This document shows positions 34,676 to 42,833 of a DNA stretch of 64,000 nucleotides, in pieces (positions within the stretch are counted from its first letter, which is position 1; every line of letters begins with the position of its first letter). A program made the position numbers and the translations under genes. The notes below the pieces were generated by a model. The model worked only from the letters and a program-made list of their open reading frames with translations. It was not told where the DNA came from and did not search any database. The stretch is from positions 992,001-1,056,000 of the forward strand of contig NZ_JBEJGY010000004.1 in the NCBI RefSeq assembly GCF_040253615.1. Reading direction: 5' to 3'. Source of the DNA: Streptomyces sp. Edi4. GTDB lineage: Bacteria > Actinomycetota > Actinomycetes > Streptomycetales > Streptomycetaceae.

Positions 34676-34704
34676 CGGCACGTCGTCAGACTGACGACGT
34701 GCCG
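34676..34704 (-). terminator. 29-base perfect inverted repeat, terminator or operator
   Basis: 14-base arms (CGGCACGTCGTCAG and its exact complement) around a single central base, 40 bases past the thioredoxin-like stop and 119 bases before the flavin reductase start. As RNA it would form an 11-13-bp hairpin; the T-rich tail on the minus strand (TCTCCTTCTTTA) follows after a few bases. A full-length perfect dyad could also be a protein-binding site. Confidence 0.55.
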
Positions 34705-34743
34705 CGCCCCCAGTCAAGTGCTGTCCTCGATGTGGGAGATCCC

Positions 34744-35130
34744 TCACGGGCCCGGCACCGCCTGCCCGAGCGCGGCGATGACATCCACGCGGCGCGGCCG
34801 GCCGCTCGCCCTGCGCACGATCGCCCCGCCCGCGTCGAGCACGAGCACCGTCGGGGTCGCGGTGATCCCGAGTTCTCGTACGAGCTCAAGGCGTTCCTCC
34901 GCGTCGATCTCCACATGGGCGACGCCCTCCACCATCGCGGCCACCTCCGCCAGGGTGCGCCGGGTCGCCCGGCAGGGCTGGCAGAAGGCGGTGGAGAACT
35001 GCACCAGGGTGGCCCGCCGCCCCAGCGCCGCCCCCAACTCGGCCTCGCCGAGCCCGCGCCCGCCCTCGCCCCGTCCGCCGTCTCCCACCGCCACGGCTCC
35101 CACAAGCCCCAGGCCTCCCGGTCTCTTCAC
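34744..35130 (-). CDS. Thioredoxin-like protein, CQPC motif
   Basis: A 128-residue thioredoxin-fold protein with the active site FSTAFCQPCRATRR (about residues 45-58), cis-Pro in TATPTVLVL (about residue 93) and no cleavable signal; the first 30 residues are Gly-rich. CQPC in place of CGPC is seen in several actinobacterial stand-alone thioredoxins of unknown partner. GTG 35130 has AGG upstream. Divergent from the acyltransferase gene. Confidence 0.88.
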   Translation of the reverse strand: MKRPGGLGLVGAVAVGDGGRGEGGRGLGEAELGAALGRRATLVQFSTAFCQPCRATRRTLAEVAAMVEGVAHVEIDAEERLELVRELGITATPTVLVLDAGGAIVRRASGRPRRVDVIAALGQAVPGP

Positions 35131-35352
35131 ACGGCCACTACCTGCCCTGTCGTACGGTTGCAGCGCGGATCGCTCCGCAATGATTCCCAGGGCTCCGGCC
35201 TGCGAAGACGTGATGTGAATCTCGCCCGCGCCCGGTGCCAGGACTGGCCAGCCCGGCCGGCATCGGGCACCATCTGCCTGAGCCTAAAACCTACGGCTGC
35301 GTAACTTACTCCGGGAGCACCCTCCCCGGGCACACGAAGGGTCTCCCCTCAG

Positions 35353-36084
35353 ATGGCAGAACTCGTCTATCGACCGGTCATCGGCGCCGCCCGCGCGATG
35401 TTCAAGGCGCTCGACCTGAAGATCGACACCCAGGGTTCGGAGAACATCCCGCGCACCGGCGGGGCAGTGCTCGTCAGCAACCACATCAGCTATCTCGACT
35501 TCATCTTCACGGGTCTTGCCGCCCTGCCGCAGAAGCGGCTCGTGCGGTTCATGGCCAAGGAGTCGGTGTTCCGGCACAAGATCTCCGGCCCGCTGATGCG
35601 CGGCATGAAGCACATCCCGGTCGACCGCACGCAGGGTGAGGACGCCTACCAGCACGCGCTCGCCTCGCTGCGGTCCGGCGAAGTGATCGGCGTGTTCCCG
35701 GAGGCGACGATCTCGCAGTCGTTCACGCTGAAGAGCTTCAAGTCGGGCGCCGCGAGGCTGGCCCAGGAGGCCGGGGTGCCGCTGGTCCCGATGGCGCTGT
35801 GGGGCACCCAGCGGATCTGGACCAAGGGCCGCCCGCGCAACTTCAGGCGCAGCCACATTCCCGTCACCATCCGCGTCGGCGAGCCCGTGGAGGCACCCGC
35901 CGACCAGTACGCGGGGGCCATCACGCGGCGGCTGCGCGAGCGCTGCCAGGAGCTCCTGGAAGCGGCCCAGCGCGCCTACCCCGTCCGCCCCAGGGACGCC
36001 GGCGACACCTGGTGGGTGCCGGCGCACCTCGGCGGCACGGCCCCGACGGCCGAGCAGGTCAAGAGCCGTGAGGCGACGGGCTGA
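35353..36084 (+). CDS. plsC: 1-acylglycerol-3-phosphate acyltransferase-like protein
   Basis: A 243-residue membrane-associated acyltransferase. Motif I NHISYLD (H-x4-D, about residues 42-48), the lysophosphatidate-binding FPEATIS (about 117-123) and a late VPLVPMALWG are all present. By family it esterifies lysophosphatidate in phospholipid synthesis; Streptomyces carries several paralogues, so the exact acceptor is open. ATG 35353 has GAAGGG about 11 bases upstream. Confidence 0.9.
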   Translation: MAELVYRPVIGAARAMFKALDLKIDTQGSENIPRTGGAVLVSNHISYLDFIFTGLAALPQKRLVRFMAKESVFRHKISGPLMRGMKHIPVDRTQGEDAYQHALASLRSGEVIGVFPEATISQSFTLKSFKSGAARLAQEAGVPLVPMALWGTQRIWTKGRPRNFRRSHIPVTIRVGEPVEAPADQYAGAITRRLRERCQELLEAAQRAYPVRPRDAGDTWWVPAHLGGTAPTAEQVKSREATG

Positions 36085-36088
36085 ATCG

Positions 36089-36793
36089 TCACTCCTGGCC
36101 GGCCGCGCCGACCGGCGAGTGCACGGTGACCCGGGCCCCGGGGCTGAACTTCTCCAAAAGTCCGGCCAGTTCGGCGCCGGCGGTGACGAGGTCGCAGTGC
36201 GGCGCCATGCCCTCCAGGAGGAAGAGCGCGTTGACGCTCTCCTCGGTGAGCCGGGTACGCACCCCCTGACGCCAGTTCCAGCGGCGGCAGGTGACGCCCT
36301 CGTCGTCGCACCACACCACTTCGCCCGCGTCGGGGTGCTCGATGACCTCTTCGCCGCCGGCGACGGTGGCGAAGGACTCCTCGCCGGTGGCCCGCGCCAG
36401 GCGCATCGCCCCCACGATGCGGTCCGTGTCCTCGCCGCCGACCGGCACGAGGTGGGCGACGCTGATGGCGTTGTAGACATCGACGAGGCGGTTGACGCGC
36501 GGCAGCCCGCCGTCGGCCAGGGCCCGCTTGGCGAGCGCTTCGGCGGAGTTGCGGGTGCGGTTCGGCTTGGAGCCGAAGGCGGCGTACGCGGCGCGCCAGG
36601 CGGCCACGTGGGGGTCCTCGTGCGGGGCCCGGCCGGCCAGCCGCTCGGCGAGCCGGCGCCCGGCGTCGTCGAGCAGCGCCGAACTCGCCTCGTCGCTGGG
36701 CGCGTTGAGCAGACCGCGGGCCTCGACGGCGACATGCGTGAAGCCGGGTGCGAGGGCCCGTACGTCGTCGGACACGGTGAGCGTGAGCGTCAT
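36089..36793 (-). CDS. Stand-alone B3/4 domain protein
   Basis: A 234-residue protein of the B3/B4 fold, the aminoacyl-tRNA editing module of PheRS beta chains. The signature VNRLVDVYNAISVAHLVPVGG (split, about residues 105-125), then HPDAGEVVWCDDEGVTCRRWNWRQG, is typical of free-standing forms. It may deacylate mischarged tRNA or bind a nucleotide, but this is not established. It follows the transglutaminase gene by 13 bases on the same strand, forming an operon. Confidence 0.88.
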   Translation of the reverse strand: MTLTLTVSDDVRALAPGFTHVAVEARGLLNAPSDEASSALLDDAGRRLAERLAGRAPHEDPHVAAWRAAYAAFGSKPNRTRNSAEALAKRALADGGLPRVNRLVDVYNAISVAHLVPVGGEDTDRIVGAMRLARATGEESFATVAGGEEVIEHPDAGEVVWCDDEGVTCRRWNWRQGVRTRLTEESVNALFLLEGMAPHCDLVTAGAELAGLLEKFSPGARVTVHSPVGAAGQE

Positions 36794-36806
36794 GATGGGG
36801 AGTGCC

Positions 36807-37406
36807 TCACAGTTCGGTCGGATAAATCGGCCACAGTGACGGCCGGTCGGGCGCGGCTTTCAGCGCGTCCGTGACCGCCGGGTGGGGTACATCATAAAGT
36901 ACTGGATAGTCCACTTCACCGAACTCCGGTCGCACCTTCCACGCCAGCCGTTCCTCGTCGAGGGAGAACTGGGCGTGGACGCCCGGCTTGTTGCCCCGGG
37001 CATCCACGCGCGCCCAGGCGCCGGTCCCCGGCAGCCGTAGCGCGACCAGACCGTGCACGAGCGGGTTCGATCCGCCGTCATCGGCGAGCCGCTGGTAGCA
37101 GAGGGCGGCGGGGATCCCTTCGGCACGCAGCAGCGCGGCCAGGGCGTGCGACTTGGCACAGCAGATGCCGGTACGCCACGCGAGCACGTCGGAGGCCCGC
37201 CACGTCACCTCGATGTCGCCAGAGTCCTGGGAGTGCGGTATCTCGTCCCGGACGAAGGTGTAAGCGGCTTCGGCGTATGCGTATGCGCCGGTGGTCGCGG
37301 CCGCCAGGCGGGCGGCCGTCTCGCGCACCAGAGGGTGTTCATGGTCGACGACGTCGTCCGCACCGAGGTAGGCGGAGAGTTGAGGGTCGCGCTGGATGAG
37401 CTCCAT
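36807..37406 (-). CDS. Transglutaminase-like cysteine protease family protein
   Basis: A 199-residue protein with the catalytic triad of the transglutaminase core: Cys in WRTGICCAKSHAL (about residues 79-91), His in LVHGLVAL (about 115-122) and Asp in WARVDARG (about 129-136). Cytosolic, no signal peptide. Such proteins are usually amidases or proteases rather than crosslinkers. ATG 37406 follows TTGACT-N17-TACGCT by 8 bases, so the mRNA is probably leaderless. First gene of an operon with the B3/4 protein. Confidence 0.9.
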   Translation of the reverse strand: MELIQRDPQLSAYLGADDVVDHEHPLVRETAARLAAATTGAYAYAEAAYTFVRDEIPHSQDSGDIEVTWRASDVLAWRTGICCAKSHALAALLRAEGIPAALCYQRLADDGGSNPLVHGLVALRLPGTGAWARVDARGNKPGVHAQFSLDEERLAWKVRPEFGEVDYPVLYDVPHPAVTDALKAAPDRPSLWPIYPTEL

Positions 37407-37414
37407 GGCGCCGG

Positions 37415-37443
37415 AGCGTACGAATGCGGCCGACCGTAGTCAA
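37415..37443 (-). promoter_or_regulatory. Strong promoter of the transglutaminase-B3/4 operon
   Basis: On the minus strand, -35 TTGACT (37443-37438), 17-base spacer, -10 TACGCT (37420-37415); start codon 8 bases further on. Confidence 0.75.
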
Positions 37444-37464
37444 TGACTTTACGGTCGACCGCAT
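37424..37464. promoter_or_regulatory. Large dyad over the -35 of the transglutaminase promoter
   Basis: 15-base arms ATGCGGCCGACCGTA and TACGGTCGACCGCAT with one mismatch and an 11-base spacer, covering the -35 box and the spacer. It could be an operator, or as RNA a terminator for the threonine aldolase gene 26 bases upstream. Confidence 0.55.
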
Positions 37465-37488
37465 AGATATTCAGACGTCGCGTCGAGG

Positions 37489-38550
37489 CTAACGCGCCAT
37501 TTCTTCCTTCAGCGCCTGGAGGAAGCCGTCCACGTCGTCCTCGGTGGTGTCGAAGGAGCACATCCAGCGGACGTCGCCGGCCGCCTCGTCCCAGAAGTAG
37601 AAGCGGTAGCGCTTCTGAAGCCGCTCGCTGACATCGTGCGGCAGGCGCGCGAACACCGCGTTGGCCTGCACCTCGTACAGGATCTCCACGCCGTCGATCT
37701 GACGCACGCCCTCGGCGAGGCGGGCGGCCATCGCGTTGGCGTGGCGGGCGTTGCGCAGCCACAGGTCCTTGGCGAGCAGCGCCTCCAGCTGCACCGACAC
37801 GAAACGCATCTTGGAGGCCAGCTGCATGGACATCTTGCGGATGTGCTTCATCTGGCGGACCGCGTCGGGGTTGACGACGACGATCGCCTCGCCGAAGAGC
37901 ATCCCGTTCTTGGTGCCGCCGTACGACAGCACGTCCACGCCGACCGCGTTGGTGAACGCCCGCATCGGCACGTTCAGGGAAGCGGCCGCGTTGGATATCC
38001 GCGCGCCGTCGAGATGGACCTTCATGCCGCGCTCGTGGGCGTGGTCGCAGATCGCCTTGACCTCGTCGGGCGTGTAGACCGTGCCCAGCTCGGTGTTCTG
38101 GGTGATCGAGACGACCTGCGGCATCGCCCGGTGCTCGTCCTCCCAGCCCCAGGCCTGGCGGTCGATGAGCTCGGGCGTCAGCTTGCCGTCGGGGGTGGCC
38201 ACGGTGAGCAGCTTGAGCCCGGCCATCCGCTCGGGGGCGCCGCCCTCGTCCACGTTGATGTGCGCGCTCTCCGCGCACACCACGGCGCCCCAGCGGTCGG
38301 TCAGCGCCTGGAGCGCGGTGACGTTGGCGCCGGTCCCGTTGAAGACCGGGAAGGCCTCGGCGTCCGCGCCGAAGTGGCTGTGGATGACGCGCTGAAGGTG
38401 CTCGGTGTACTCGTCCTCGCCGTAGGCGATCTGGTGACCGCCGTTGGCGAGGGCGATGGCGGCGAGGACTTCGGGGTGGGCGCCGGCGTAGTTGTCGCTG
38501 GCGAACCCGCGCACCGCCGGGTCGTGGTGCGCTCGGGCGTCCGTCCTCAC
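37489..38550 (-). CDS. ltaE: Low-specificity L-threonine aldolase
   Basis: A 353-residue fold-type I PLP enzyme. The start FASDNYAGAHPEVLAAI, the HINVDEGGAPER segment, the Asp that binds the pyridine nitrogen in VHLDGARISNAAA and the Schiff-base Lys in SYGGTKNGMLFG identify beta-elimination/threonine aldolase enzymes, cleaving threonine or allo-threonine to glycine and acetaldehyde. GTG 38550 overlaps the SDR stop (GTGA), so translation is coupled; last gene of the DUF6421 operon. Confidence 0.92.
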   Translation of the reverse strand: MRTDARAHHDPAVRGFASDNYAGAHPEVLAAIALANGGHQIAYGEDEYTEHLQRVIHSHFGADAEAFPVFNGTGANVTALQALTDRWGAVVCAESAHINVDEGGAPERMAGLKLLTVATPDGKLTPELIDRQAWGWEDEHRAMPQVVSITQNTELGTVYTPDEVKAICDHAHERGMKVHLDGARISNAAASLNVPMRAFTNAVGVDVLSYGGTKNGMLFGEAIVVVNPDAVRQMKHIRKMSMQLASKMRFVSVQLEALLAKDLWLRNARHANAMAARLAEGVRQIDGVEILYEVQANAVFARLPHDVSERLQKRYRFYFWDEAAGDVRWMCSFDTTEDDVDGFLQALKEEMAR

Positions 38551-39302
38551 GGCTTGGGGGTCAGCCACAGGCGCTGTCCGTTCACTTCTTGGGCGGGCTT
38601 GTCCCAGACGCCGGCGATGGCCTCGGCCAGCTCCGTGACGTCGGTGAAGCCCGCGAACTTCGCGTTCGGTCGCTCGGCGCGCATCGCGTCGTGCACCAAC
38701 GCCTTGATCACCAGGATCGCGGCAGCCGCGCGCGGCCCGTCGGCGCCCTCGGCGGCCCCCGCCTTGCGGAACGCGTCGCCGAGCGCGAGCGTCCACGCCT
38801 CGGCGGCGGCCTTGCCCGCGTTGTAGGCGGCGTTGTTCGCGGTGGGCTTGTGCGCCCCGGACTGGCTGACCAGGATGAAGCGGCCCCTGTCACTGCGCAG
38901 CAGCCCGTCGTGGAACGCGAGCGAGGTGTGCTGCACCGTCTTGACCAGCAGCTTCTCCAGGAGTTCCCAGTCGGCCAGGTCGGTCTCGGGGAAGGAGGTG
39001 CTGCCGCGCCAGCCGCCGACGAGGTGGACCACGCCGTCCACGCGTCCGAAGTCCTTCTGGATGCGGTCGGCCCAGTCCCGGGTGGCCTGGAGGTCGAGGA
39101 GGTCGACGGTGTCACCGGTGACGGTGGCCCCGCCGTGCGCGTACCGCGCGGCGTCCACGGCCGAGGCCAGGCGCTCGGCATCCGCGTCGGCGCCCACGAC
39201 GACCGCGCCCGCTTCCGCGAGCCGGAGCAGCGCCGCACGGCCCGCGGGCCCCGCCGCGCCGGCCACGGCGACGACCGCGCCGCTCAGAGGTCCGTTGTTC
39301 AT
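38547..39302 (-). CDS. SDR-family oxidoreductase
   Basis: A 251-residue short-chain dehydrogenase. The nucleotide motif VAVAGAAGPAGRAALLRLA replaces the usual G-x3-GxG; GRVDGVVHLVGG provides the NNAG-like strand, and the catalytic Ser and Tyr-x3-Lys are in LVSQSGA and AYNAGKAA. ATG 39302 has GAGGAAG directly upstream; an in-frame GTG at 39377 overlaps the DUF6421 stop (GTGA) and would add 25 acidic, low-complexity residues. Middle gene of a three-gene operon. Confidence 0.88.
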   Translation of the reverse strand: MNNGPLSGAVVAVAGAAGPAGRAALLRLAEAGAVVVGADADAERLASAVDAARYAHGGATVTGDTVDLLDLQATRDWADRIQKDFGRVDGVVHLVGGWRGSTSFPETDLADWELLEKLLVKTVQHTSLAFHDGLLRSDRGRFILVSQSGAHKPTANNAAYNAGKAAAEAWTLALGDAFRKAGAAEGADGPRAAAAILVIKALVHDAMRAERPNAKFAGFTDVTELAEAIAGVWDKPAQEVNGQRLWLTPKP

Positions 39303-39373
39303 CTTCCTCGCCCCTTCCGAACCTTCTGAAGCCTCTGCACTTTCCGAACCGTCCACACCGTCCGCACGAGAGC

Positions 39374-40774
39374 TCACGCGGCGGCCTCGGCCTGGGCGGA
39401 AGCGGCGGTGATCCCCTTGGTGGAGGCGATCACGTTCTTCAGCTTCTTGGCAAGCGCCTCATAGAACATGCTGAGCGGAAACTCGTCGGCAAGCACGTCG
39501 TCGACGAGCTTACGGGGCGGCTGCGTCAGGTCCAGGGCGTCGGGGCCCTTGGCCCAGCGCGATCCGGGGTGCGGGGCGAGGTAGGTGGAGACCAGGTCGT
39601 ACGCCGCGAACCAGTGGACCAGCTTGGGCCGGTCGATGCCGTCGCGGTACAGCTTCTCGATCTCGGCGCACAGCTGGTTGGTGACCCCCGGGGCGCGGTC
39701 CCAGTCGATGTGCAGCTTGTTGTCCGTCCAGCGCACCACGTCGTGCTTGTGCAGGTAGGCGAAGAGCAGCTGGCCGCCGAGACCGTCGTAGTTGCGGACG
39801 CGGTCGCCGGAGACCGGGAAGCGGAACATCCGGTCGAAGAGCACCGCGTACTGCACGTCGCGGCCGTGCCGGTTGCCCTCGGCGTCCAGTTTCACGGCCT
39901 CCTTGAAGGCGGTGAGGTCGCAGCGCAGCTCTTCGAGGCCGTACATCCAGAACGGCTGGCGCTGCTTGATCATGAACGGGTCGAACGGCAGGTCGCCGTG
40001 GCTGTGGGTGCGGTCGTGGATCAGGTCCCAGAGCACGAAGGCCTTCTCGCAGCGCTCCTGGTCGGTCACCATCTCCTGGATGTCCTCCGGGAGTTGGAGC
40101 CCGAGGATGTCCACGGCCGCGCCGGTGACGGCGCGGAAGCGGGCCGCTTCGCGGTCGCAGAAGATGCCGCCCCAGGTGAAGCGCTCGGGGGCCTCGCGCA
40201 CGGCGATGGTCTCGGGGAAGAGGACCGCCGAGTGGGTGTCGTAGCCCGCGGTGAAGTCCTCGAAGGTGATGCCGCAGAACAACGGATTGTCGTAGCGGGT
40301 GGCCTCGAGCTCGGCGAGCCACTGCGGCCACACCATGCGCAGCACGACCGCTTCGAGGTTGCGGTCGGGGTTGCCGTTCTGCGTGTACATGGGGAAGACC
40401 ACGAGGCGCTGGAGTCCGTCGGCGCGGTCGGCGGCTGGGTGGAAGGACATCAGCGAGTCCAGGAAGTCCGGCACGTCGAAGGCGCTGTCGGCCCACTTGC
40501 GCAGGTCGGCGACGAGCGCGCGGTGGTAGGCCTCGTCGTGCGGCAGCAGCGGCGAGAGCTCCACGACGGCCGATATCACCTGGTCGACGGTGGCCTCCAC
40601 GACCGCGCGGAGCGGGGCGCCCTCGGCGTCGAAGTCGATGGATCCGTCCTTGGACTGCCAGGGCCGGATCTGCTCGACGGCGTTCTTGAGCGCGGGCCAA
40701 GCGGGGTGGTCGATCACCCGAGGGCCGGCTGCCGCGCCCCCCACGGCCGGGTCCTGCACAAGAATTTCCGTCAT
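39374..40774 (-). CDS. DUF6421 family protein
   Basis: A 466-residue soluble protein of a family known only by number. Conserved segments include LVVFPMYTQNGNPDRNLEAVV, the His-rich WDLIHDRTHSHGDLPFDPF, FWMYGLEELRCDLTAF and NYDGLGGQLLFAYLHKHD; the clustered His/Asp/Glu pattern looks like a metal site, which is inference. It leads an operon with an SDR and threonine aldolase. ATG 40774 has GAGGAAG upstream and a 15-bp palindrome lies 34 bases further up. Confidence 0.82.
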   Translation of the reverse strand: MTEILVQDPAVGGAAAGPRVIDHPAWPALKNAVEQIRPWQSKDGSIDFDAEGAPLRAVVEATVDQVISAVVELSPLLPHDEAYHRALVADLRKWADSAFDVPDFLDSLMSFHPAADRADGLQRLVVFPMYTQNGNPDRNLEAVVLRMVWPQWLAELEATRYDNPLFCGITFEDFTAGYDTHSAVLFPETIAVREAPERFTWGGIFCDREAARFRAVTGAAVDILGLQLPEDIQEMVTDQERCEKAFVLWDLIHDRTHSHGDLPFDPFMIKQRQPFWMYGLEELRCDLTAFKEAVKLDAEGNRHGRDVQYAVLFDRMFRFPVSGDRVRNYDGLGGQLLFAYLHKHDVVRWTDNKLHIDWDRAPGVTNQLCAEIEKLYRDGIDRPKLVHWFAAYDLVSTYLAPHPGSRWAKGPDALDLTQPPRKLVDDVLADEFPLSMFYEALAKKLKNVIASTKGITAASAQAEAAA

Positions 40775-40807
40775 GTCACTTCCTCCACAGGAGAACCTCG
40801 CGTCAGG

Positions 40808-40822
40808 ACACCGTAACGGTGT
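40808..40822. promoter_or_regulatory. Palindrome upstream of the DUF6421 operon
   Basis: Perfect dyad ACACCGT-A-ACGGTGT, 34 bases before the DUF6421 start, placed to act as operator for the operon. Confidence 0.55.
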
Positions 40823-41096
40823 TCGGTTCTTCCCCTCAAGAGGAGGATCAGTAAATTATCCTGCGCGCCCGCGACGGAACCGCTCTTCTTCCTGCGTTGG
40901 CGCAATGGCGCGGATATGGCTGCGGTGGGGCGGCTCGGCCGGGGCGGGCCGGGGCGTACGACGCCCTTCGCGCGGCGCGGGGGCGCGCGGACACCGGCGT
41001 CGGCCGGGGTTCCGGGCCACCCCCTTCCGCCCCCGGCCGTGGGATCCACCAACCGCGACCCCGGGATCACGGACGTTCTCACGGGCCCTGACGGGG

Positions 41097-41125
41097 TTGT
41101 GCCCCTGCCGCGCGCTCACTTCAAT
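41097..41125 (+). promoter_or_regulatory. Promoter of the PadR gene
   Basis: TTGTGC (41097-41102), 17-base spacer, TTCAAT (41120-41125), start codon 7 bases on: a leaderless arrangement. Confidence 0.5.
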
Positions 41126-41132
41126 TCGGCCT

Positions 41133-41816
41133 ATGACCAGGCCTCCTTCCCCCCACGGACCAGACACCGCGCGGCCGCTGCCGCCGACGGCATGGGCGGT
41201 GCTCGGGCTGCTCTCCTTCCCCGGCGAGCGGACCGGCTACGAGCTGAAGAAGTGGGCCGACGCGTCGCTGCGGTTCTTCTACTGGTCGCCGGCCATCAGC
41301 CAGATCTACGCCGAGCTGCGCCGCCTCGAAGCCCTCGGTTACGCCACGTCACGGCGTTCGGGGCCCGAGGAGCCGCGCGCCAAGCGGCGGTACGCGATCA
41401 CCCACGCGGGCCGGGACGCGCTCACCGCGTGGGCAAACTCCCCCGAGGCGAGCGGCCCGACCGTCCTCAAGCACCCCCTTGTGCTGCGGATCTGGCTCGG
41501 CCACCTCGCGGCGCCCCGGCGGCTGCGCGCCCGGATCATGGAGCATCTGGCGCGCACCGAGGCGGAGTTGAACGACATACGGGCCGCGCTGGCCCGCGCC
41601 GAGGACAACGAGGGGTGGGCGCATCCGCGCATCGCGCTGCGCTGGAGCGAGCTGCGGGAGCTGGCCGAGCTGGAACTCGCGCGGGCCATGCTCGCCGACC
41701 TCGACCGCCTCGCGCCGCCCCAGCCGGCTCCCCAGCCGGCTCCCCGGTCGGCGCCCCCGCCGACGCCCCAGGGGGGAGAACCGGACAATCACGACGGGTG
41801 GCCGGGCCCGGGATGA
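41133..41816 (+). CDS. PadR-family transcriptional regulator
   Basis: A 227-residue regulator: winged helix at about residues 18-95 (AWAVLGLLSFPGERTGYELKKWA, split here) with the PadR wing SGPEEPRAKRRYAITHAGRDAL, then a C-terminal coiled-coil dimerisation helix (about 125-190) and a Pro-rich tail with PQPAP repeats. PadR regulators sense phenolics or lipophilic drugs. ATG 41133 has no ribosome site and sits 7 bases after a -10, suggesting a leaderless message. Confidence 0.9.
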   Translation: MTRPPSPHGPDTARPLPPTAWAVLGLLSFPGERTGYELKKWADASLRFFYWSPAISQIYAELRRLEALGYATSRRSGPEEPRAKRRYAITHAGRDALTAWANSPEASGPTVLKHPLVLRIWLGHLAAPRRLRARIMEHLARTEAELNDIRAALARAEDNEGWAHPRIALRWSELRELAELELARAMLADLDRLAPPQPAPQPAPRSAPPPTPQGGEPDNHDGWPGPG

Positions 41817-41946
41817 GGCCCGGAATTCGGCGCGTCAAGGGCCCTGGGAATCGCCCACGGGAGGGTGAGGCGGGTTGGCCCCCGGCGGGTGTCCACAGGT
41901 AGGACGGAGTCCCCCCGCCCCTCGCACGCATCCCGGAGCCGCGCCC

Positions 41947-42072
41947 ATGAGCACCCGCGCCGTCGTTGTCGCAGCCCTGATCACGGCCTTCATCCTCGGG
42001 ATCGCGTCAACCCGGGCGGACCACCCCGACGGCCCGCGCGAGCCGGGGTCGGCAGCGGTGGCGGGCCGTTAG
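41947..42072 (+). CDS. Small single-helix membrane peptide
   Basis: A 41-residue product: one hydrophobic helix (VVVAALITAFILGIAS, about residues 6-21) followed by a polar tail DHPDGPREPGS. GGAG lies about 7 bases before ATG 41947. Shape fits a membrane-anchored micropeptide or a lipoprotein-like signal segment without Cys. No family known to me. Confidence 0.5.
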   Translation: MSTRAVVVAALITAFILGIASTRADHPDGPREPGSAAVAGR

Positions 42073-42143
42073 GCTGCGCCTGCCGCGTGCGCACGGGAGT
42101 GCGCCGCGCCTGCATAGCGCCGTCGACGGAAGCGAGGCCTGTC

Positions 42144-42827
42144 TTGACGTTCCTCACCATCGGTCATCGCGGGGTCATGGGTGTCGAACCGGAGAACACC
42201 CTGCGTTCCTTCGTGCACGCCGAACGCGCGGGCATGGACGCCATCGAACTCGATCTGCACCTCAGCAAGGACGGCGCCCTCGTCGTCATGCACGACGCCG
42301 AGGTCGACCGCACCACGGACGGCAGGGGCCCCGTCGGGGAGATGACCCTGGCCGAGCTGCGGGCGCTGGACGCGGGTCAGGGCGAGCGCGTCCCCGTGTT
42401 CGAGGAAGTGCTCGACGCGGTGAAGGCCCCGCTCCAGGCGGAGATCAAGGATGTCCGCGCGGCGCGCGCGCTGGCCGAGGTGATCGAGCGGCGCGATCTG
42501 GTGGGCCGGGTGGAGGTGCTGTCCTTCCACGACGCGGCGCTCGCCGAGATCGCCTCCCTCGTGCCCGGCGTACGCACGGGGCTCGTGGACGACGACTGGG
42601 GCCCCGACCTCGTCGACCGGGCCCGGGCCGTCGGCGCGCGGAGCCTGGTCCTGAGCATCGGCCGGATCACCCTGGAGACGGTCGAGCAGGCCCACGCCGC
42701 CGGGCTCAAGGTGATCGGCTGGACCGTGAACACCCAGGACCATCTGCGCCTGGTGCGGGCCCTGCAACTGGACGGCGCGACGACCGACTACCCGCAGATC
42801 CGCCGCACCGGCCGCTTCACCGCGTAG
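42144..42827 (+). CDS. Glycerophosphodiester phosphodiesterase
   Basis: A 227-residue TIM-barrel GDPD. The N-terminus has the catalytic GHRG (residues about 7-10) and PENTLRSF, then the metal residues E-x-D in IELDLHLSKDG and the catalytic MHDAEVDRTTDG; the C-terminal GLKVIGWTVNT closes the barrel. It releases glycerol-3-phosphate from deacylated phospholipids. Cytosolic form. TTG 42144 with AAGCGAGG upstream is the best start. Converges with the GNAT gene with a 6-base gap. Confidence 0.92.
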   Translation: MTFLTIGHRGVMGVEPENTLRSFVHAERAGMDAIELDLHLSKDGALVVMHDAEVDRTTDGRGPVGEMTLAELRALDAGQGERVPVFEEVLDAVKAPLQAEIKDVRAARALAEVIERRDLVGRVEVLSFHDAALAEIASLVPGVRTGLVDDDWGPDLVDRARAVGARSLVLSIGRITLETVEQAHAAGLKVIGWTVNTQDHLRLVRALQLDGATTDYPQIRRTGRFTA

Positions 42828-42833
42828 GAACGC

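Larger units (their letters stand above)
40775..41132. other. Gene-free intergenic region (358 bases)
   Basis: Divergent promoter region between the DUF6421 operon and the PadR gene. It contains the palindrome at 40808-40822 and the PadR promoter at 41097-41125. The rest is GC-rich and I see no gene, repeat or RNA in it. Confidence 0.7.
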
